Assembly (NCBI GenBank): GCA_043813805.1
Contig: JBDRKR010000001.1
Location: 1-12,778, forward strand
Length of the DNA stretch: 12,778 nt
Direction: 5' to 3'
DNA from: 2-02-FULL-43-13 sp043813805
GTDB taxonomy: Bacteria > Patescibacteriota > Minisyncoccia > Minisyncoccales > MHMH01
The notes below the pieces were generated by a model. The model ran no database searches and was not told the origin of the DNA. It was given only the letters and a program-made list of their open reading frames with translations. The translations under genes were made by a program, and so were the position numbers. Below, one piece after another: positions 12,742 through 12,778 of this stretch; the stretch's first letter is position 1; each line of letters starts with the position of its first letter.

Positions 12742-12778
12742 ACGTTTAAAAGAAGCTCATTGAAATATTTTTTGGAGA
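12742..12778 (+). promoter_or_regulatory. Putative rRNA leader with boxA-like motif, reaching the 5' edge of a 16S rRNA gene
   Basis: AGCTCATTGAAA (12754-12765) resembles the boxA antitermination element of bacterial rRNA leaders (TGCTCTTTGAAA-like). The window then ends in TTTTTTGGAGA, which matches the bases usually found just before and at the start of 16S rRNA (GGAGAGTTTGATC). No coding start is visible. The alternative is a protein gene whose Shine-Dalgarno is GGAGA and whose ATG lies just outside the window. Confidence 0.45.

Noticed and set aside
1..12778. CRISPR array, transposase, integrase or phage genes
   Set aside because: No spaced direct repeats and no such protein motifs on either strand; the only repeat-like elements are the palindromes listed.

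Overview
The window reads as a compact stretch of bacterial chromosome. GreA, RarA, both exonuclease VII subunits and an ABC-F protein are bacterial families. Genes are tightly packed, most starts lack a Shine-Dalgarno sequence, and small coiled-coil and membrane proteins sit among the housekeeping genes. Together these suggest a Patescibacteria/CPR bacterium of the Parcubacteria type. That assignment is inferred from style and gene content and was not tested by a search. UGA acts as an ordinary stop.

Layout. (1) 1-1043, minus strand: the first 347 codons of an OB-fold plus DHH phosphoesterase, running off the left edge. (2) 1120-4393, plus strand: an ABC-F ATPase, then an MsbA-like ABC exporter with its own promoter and terminator. 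The ABC-F gene and the DHH gene diverge from overlapping promoters. (3) 4479-4931: greA, convergent with a small coiled-coil gene on the minus strand (5023-5322) that has a near-perfect consensus promoter and its own terminator. (4) 5463-11119, plus strand: a DNA-processing cluster made of a UvrD-like helicase fused to a Cas4/AddB-type Fe-S nuclease, a 41-residue membrane peptide, rarA, xseA and xseB. (5) 11116-12688: an ABC-2 exporter pair, ATPase and permease, coupled to xseB by an ATGA overlap. (6) 12689-12778: a good promoter, a boxA-like motif and a final TTTTTTGGAGA that looks like the first bases of a 16S rRNA gene, so an rRNA operon probably starts at the right edge.

The helicase-nuclease, RarA, exonuclease VII and the DHH protein all act on broken, stalled or single-stranded DNA, so repair functions dominate the window. 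Two exporters, a ribosome-associated ATPase and a transcription elongation factor make up the rest.

Two signals go beyond gene content. First, nearly every promoter has an extended -10 box (TG-n-TAaaAT), and in five cases it lies 6-13 nt from the start codon, predicting leaderless or almost leaderless mRNAs. Second, palindromic DNA elements sit in frame inside two protein genes, in the helicase-nuclease linker and in the first domain of the ABC-F protein, much like the palindromic elements known from Rickettsia.
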